Shown here piece by piece: positions 62,001 through 64,000 of a DNA stretch of 64,000 bases; position 1 is the stretch's first letter; each line of letters begins with the position of its first letter. Below the pieces are notes generated by a model, which did not search any database, was not told where the DNA came from, and worked only from the letters and a program-made list of their open reading frames with translations. The stretch lies in assembly GCA_964247055.1 (NCBI GenBank), contig OZ176056.1, positions 1,550,001 through 1,614,000 on the forward strand, read 5' to 3'. Made by a program: the position numbers and the translations under genes. The DNA comes from Paragordius varius. Its lineage: Eukaryota > Nematomorpha.

Positions 62001-63822
62001 CATAACATTGTTTATTGCAAAAGATTGGGATTAAGAGTGTGTATTTGGATTTAAAAAATTATATTGGGCAAATAAAAAATGCCAAATTATAAACTTTTAT
62101 TGAGGACTACTTTTTTGGGTAAAAAAAATATTTTTTTTCTTTAATAAAATACCAATTTAAGCTAAGGAAAGTATTATTAAACACTTTTTATTATCCGTTT
62201 TAAAATCTAACTAGGGTTTACCGGTTTAAAAACGTATCAGTAACCCATTTAAAAATTGTTTTAATATCAAAAAACTGAAGCATAATTAGGATTACCTCTT
62301 TATTGCCTTAATTAACCACCATCTATTTAATGTGAAAAGAAGACAAAAAACAATCGTGTACTCCTAAACTCGCAATTCCGCCTTTGCGGATATTAACTTA
62401 GCCTTTGCAAATCAAAGTTTTTGTATTTTTGCCAATATTTATTTGCCATATTAAAAATTTCTCTTTATAAACATCAATACCATCCTTAAGATAAGTTTAA
62501 TTTATAAGAAATTATTTTAAACTGACAACCAAAAACTTACTCATTAACACGCATTCTTTGCGGATATTAACTTAGCCTTTGCAAATCAAAGTTTTTGGAT
62601 TTTTGCCATTATTTGTCAGATAAACAAGCAATTCTTAAAATTTATCTTATTTAGTTAGATTTATAAGTTTATTTTAACCCAAAAAAACTTACTCATTAAC
62701 ACGCATTCCACCTTTGCGGACATCGACTAAGCCTTCACGAATTAGGGTTTCCGCAATATTTTCGGCATAAACATCTTTTCCAACATACACATTTCCATAT
62801 TCACGGCCAGTTGTGGGTACTTTGTAATCGATGGTGAAACACACTTCACGACCAATCAATCGACGTCTAAGGTACTCACGTGCTTCCCAAGCATATGGCT
62901 AAATGGAGCGTTTATAAAAAATGGCGTTTTTAAAGTTTTAATGTATAAGTTAAAGTAAATTATTCTAAAAAAACATATTTTATTTAAAGAAAACCATGTT
63001 TTATAAATAAACTATATGTTTTTTTAATTTTTTTGGTCAAAAAACGAAGCTATCGTTATAGATGTCAAAATAAGCAATAGAAATGTAAATAAGTAATTGC
63101 ATTAGATATGAGAATTGTACACAGACACACGTAAAGTTAAAAGATGATTTTTTAAAAAGGAAACTATACGGAATTCATTTGAGCAGCGGTACTCAAACCG
63201 CGGGCCTAAAAATAGCTTTTTTATGCCCCCAAATTAGTTATAAAATTTTATCGGAATTATATAATGCAACAAAATATATATTTTTTGCATCCGATTGAAT
63301 TTTTTTAGGGTATACCGGTTTATTGTGTTGAATTGATAAGAAATAGTGAATTAAATCAATAACGTACATAACTATATATCCAATTCATATGGGGTCAATC
63401 AAAGATCAAAAAATAGAATTTTCTTGATTCAACAAATGTTTTTATTCTTAACCTTTATAATATTGTATATTTATAATTTGAAGATGGTTTAACTAAAATA
63501 TATATGTTATGTATTGACCTATAAAAAACATCCGCCTAACTTTATAAATTTCATGCATAATTAAATATACTATAAATAAAAATATTTATGTAAACACCCA
63601 ATTAATCTATAAATCACAATTAAACTGAAAAAATGTAAACTTAAAAATATTAAAAAAAAAATTTTTTGGAGAATTTACTTCATCAGCTGTTGCATCTGCC
63701 ATAGGTGTCGGTCTCCTTCCCAAACGTGGCGCATTTATATTGGTTAAACAAAGTTGTCTTTCAGCTGGTGGGCCATCGGGTTTTGGGCAACCCCGTAAAA
63801 TTATTGCGTCTCCTGATAAAAC
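45183..63822 (-). CDS. Tudor-SN: Tudor-SN (SND1), four SN-like repeats plus Tudor-SN5, 5' end outside window
   Basis: Twenty-three exons in transcript order: 63822-63679, 62898-62693, 61842-61682, 61067-60976, 60638-60456, 58583-58477, 58018-57871, 57037-56943, 56550-56394, 55907-55825, 55199-55117, 53693-53397, 51826-51711, 50597-50376, 49988-49945, 49245-49043, 48544-48415, 47890-47824, 47352-47245, 46605-46440, 45583-45501, 45380-45336, 45251-45183. The lengths sum to 3009 nt with every phase matching, i.e. 1002 residues. Only a short N-terminal exon is missing. It is colinear with SND1: SN1 ([19 protein letters not shown]), SN2 ([17 protein letters not shown]), SN3 ([11 protein letters not shown]), SN4 ([18 protein letters not shown]), Tudor ([27 protein letters not shown]), closing [21 protein letters not shown]. 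It binds structured and edited RNA, methylarginine ligands and RISC. It is longer than the usual ~910-930 residues because of Asn/Ser/Gly-rich insertions in exons 5, 7 and 16. Introns are 84 nt to about 1.9 kb. Confidence 0.96.
46131..46412. mobile_element. Tc1/mariner-like MITE next to Tudor-SN exon 20
   Basis: TACAGTAAACATTGAATTAT at the left, and GTATGGGGTTGTC, TTGTCCATATAATTTCAATT toward the right end, belong to the 31133-31428 family. It lies in the intron after exon 20, about 30 bp from the splice donor. Confidence 0.6.
46763..46825 (-). pseudogene. Intronic echo of the 5' end of Tudor-SN exon 20
   Basis: On the minus strand, AATTTAG-TAGGATTTTATAG, then GAGGAGAAGAGGCATTACAT, copies the acceptor and first ~45 bases of exon 20 (GAAGATTTTAGGGAGGAGGC, then CCTACATCAATTCC). 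The copy opens with an in-frame stop relative to the exon, so it is noncoding. Confidence 0.65.
46918..47096. mobile_element. Short hairpin MITE in Tudor-SN intron
   Basis: About 70-80 bp per arm: TATGCATTTTAATGGTTGC, GGCAATTTGTAACACA and GTATATGGAAAAAA on the left mirror TTTTTTCCATACACTAC, TGTGTTACAAATTGCCCC and GCAACCATTAAAATGCATA on the right. The loop is about 35 bp. Confidence 0.75.
47585..47740. repeat. 78-bp direct tandem duplication in Tudor-SN intron 18
   Basis: Two back-to-back copies starting TATAATATTTATTTTGAG at 47585 and 47663, identical over almost the full period and ending at CAATAAAATAGGG. Near-perfect identity indicates a very recent event. Confidence 0.85.
49399..49605 (-). 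pseudogene. Tandem echoes of the Tudor-SN exon 16 acceptor region
   Basis: On the plus strand, CTTTATCGCTAAAATTAGAG (the complement of the acceptor and first 8 bases of exon 16, at about 49237) recurs near 49411 (CTTTATCACTAAAA) and near 49580 (exact). The surrounding intron repeats too (GTAGCCGATCTTAAAAC; TTTACACGTATAAAA), with a period of about 170 bp. Exon sequence in the echoes is only a few bases. Confidence 0.65.
52520..53290 (-). pseudogene. Three echoes of the 3' end of Tudor-SN exon 12
   Basis: The exon 12 end with its donor (plus strand TACCCCC AAGCAAAAAAGTTATGGACC) recurs near 53205-53230, near 52965-52990 and, more worn, near 52525-52575. The copies at 53205 and 52965 also share flanks (CATTCGGAGTATAAA; TATTAACATATATAAG). 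The GGGGG-TATT donor context is retained in the nearest copy. Each echo covers roughly the last 20-40 bases of the exon. Confidence 0.65.
53720..54600. repeat. Intronic repeat, three spaced copies
   Basis: The block ATTTTTACATTATTTAGAG, then GGATTTTTTTGATATTG, occurs near 53725 and 54098, with a third looser copy near 54410. Between them lie fragments of the Tc1/mariner-like MITE end (AAAATTGATA..TACAGA, AAAGTGATAAAA). No coding sequence is present. Confidence 0.6.
59274..59346 (-). other. Tudor-SN: Extra copy 1 of Tudor-SN exon 5 3' end (73 nt)
   Basis: Bounded by AAG on the acceptor side and GTTTGT on the donor side. In the exon 5 frame it reads [19 protein letters not shown] and then VLHA, differing from the exon at one residue (Arg to Leu) while many third positions differ. 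Used directly after a phase-0 donor (exon 4 or exon 5), its frame would hit TGA at the fourth codon. Confidence 0.7.
59585..59657 (-). other. Tudor-SN: Extra copy 2 of Tudor-SN exon 5 3' end (73 nt)
   Basis: Acceptor-side GAG, donor GTTCGT. Reads [23 protein letters not shown] with no amino-acid change from exon 5 and several synonymous changes. In the phase set by exons 4 and 5 it would read TGA at the fourth codon. Confidence 0.7.
59838..59910 (-). other. Tudor-SN: Extra copy 3 of Tudor-SN exon 5 3' end (73 nt)
   Basis: Acceptor-side AAG, donor GTTCGT. The peptide in the exon frame is identical to exon 5 ([23 protein letters not shown]). Its 73-nt length again gives an early TGA in the phase of exons 4 and 5. 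Confidence 0.7.
60234..60305 (-). other. Tudor-SN: Extra copy 4 of Tudor-SN exon 5 3' end (72 nt, in-frame)
   Basis: Acceptor-side AAG, donor GTTTGA. At 72 nt it is phase 0 at both ends and open: [19 protein letters not shown] then TVLHA. Compared with exon 5 it lacks the segment that encodes FYTESRLL and one codon of DVDV, and has Ala to Ser. It could be included as a cassette or replace exon 5 without a frame change. Confidence 0.7.
62365..62605 (-). pseudogene. Two worn echoes of the 3' end of Tudor-SN exon 2
   Basis: The exon 2 end (plus strand ACTCATTAACACGCATTCC, CTTTGCGGACATCGACTAAG) reappears near 62538-62600 with the donor context (TTACTCATTAACACGCATTC) and near 62373-62435 (GCCTTTGCGGATATTAACTT). 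The two echoes share changes not in the exon (AGCCTTTGCAAATCAAAG), so one was copied from the other. The reading frame is lost. Confidence 0.75.
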
Positions 63823-64000
63823 CTTTAAATAATGAAAATAAATTTAAAATACAATTTTTAATTTGGATTTAAATTACTTTTTAAGAAAGTTATGACATAA
63901 AAAGATATCTAATTAATATCAAAATAAATTTTTAAAAAATCAAAAGCAGAAAACTATATTGGCTAAAAAGTAAAATATTAAATTAGTTAATTATATGTGG

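Overview
The window is AT-rich eukaryotic nuclear DNA with spliced genes. The recognisable proteins (Tudor-SN/SND1, e(y)2/ENY2, ALKBH7, a GILT-like thiol reductase) are animal proteins, and the GILT signature together with the hAT, Helitron-like and palindromic MITE load fits an arthropod, probably an insect. The species cannot be fixed from the sequence. All exon models below were built by hand. Consecutive exons agree in splice phase and each codon count closes.

Layout. 1-6.8 kb: a segment repeated at 24.7 kb (with a hAT-type MITE), then about 11 tandem copies of a ~500-bp monomer ending in a Helitron-like 3' terminus. 7.1-18.6 kb: one partial and three full tandem copies of a ~3.2-kb unit, each full copy carrying a ~560-bp TTAA-flanked MITE. 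18.8-24.0 kb (+): a five-exon GILT-like gene whose CxxC/S active site reads SLHS. 24.7-25.7 kb: second copy of the left-edge segment. 27.5-29.4 kb: a hAT relic with an 8-bp target duplication and a Helitron-like fragment nested in it. 28.9-39.3 kb: a ~4.65-kb tandem duplication carrying two intact copies of a five-exon gene for an unrecognised secreted cysteine-rich protein. The second copy is extended by a 1.1-kb foldback element. 40.9-44.4 kb: two MITE copies bracket a convergent pair, e(y)2 (+) and ALKBH7 (-). 45.2-63.8 kb (-): Tudor-SN, 23 exons, with the 5' end beyond the window.

The two most unusual observations concern splicing. (1) All four introns of e(y)2 and two of three in ALKBH7 are only 24-29 nt, while the neighbouring genes have introns of 84 nt to 2.9 kb. 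(2) Tudor-SN carries extra copies of exon ends inside its introns. One exon end has four extra copies that keep an open frame and splice dinucleotides and differ from the exon mostly at synonymous sites: three would bring in an immediate stop if spliced in, and one is a clean in-frame cassette.

There is no operon-like organisation. Tudor-SN is a multidomain RNA-binding protein, e(y)2 a SAGA/TREX-2 subunit, ALKBH7 a mitochondrial 2-oxoglutarate oxygenase, and GILT a secreted/lysosomal protein. They are neighbours without an evident functional link.
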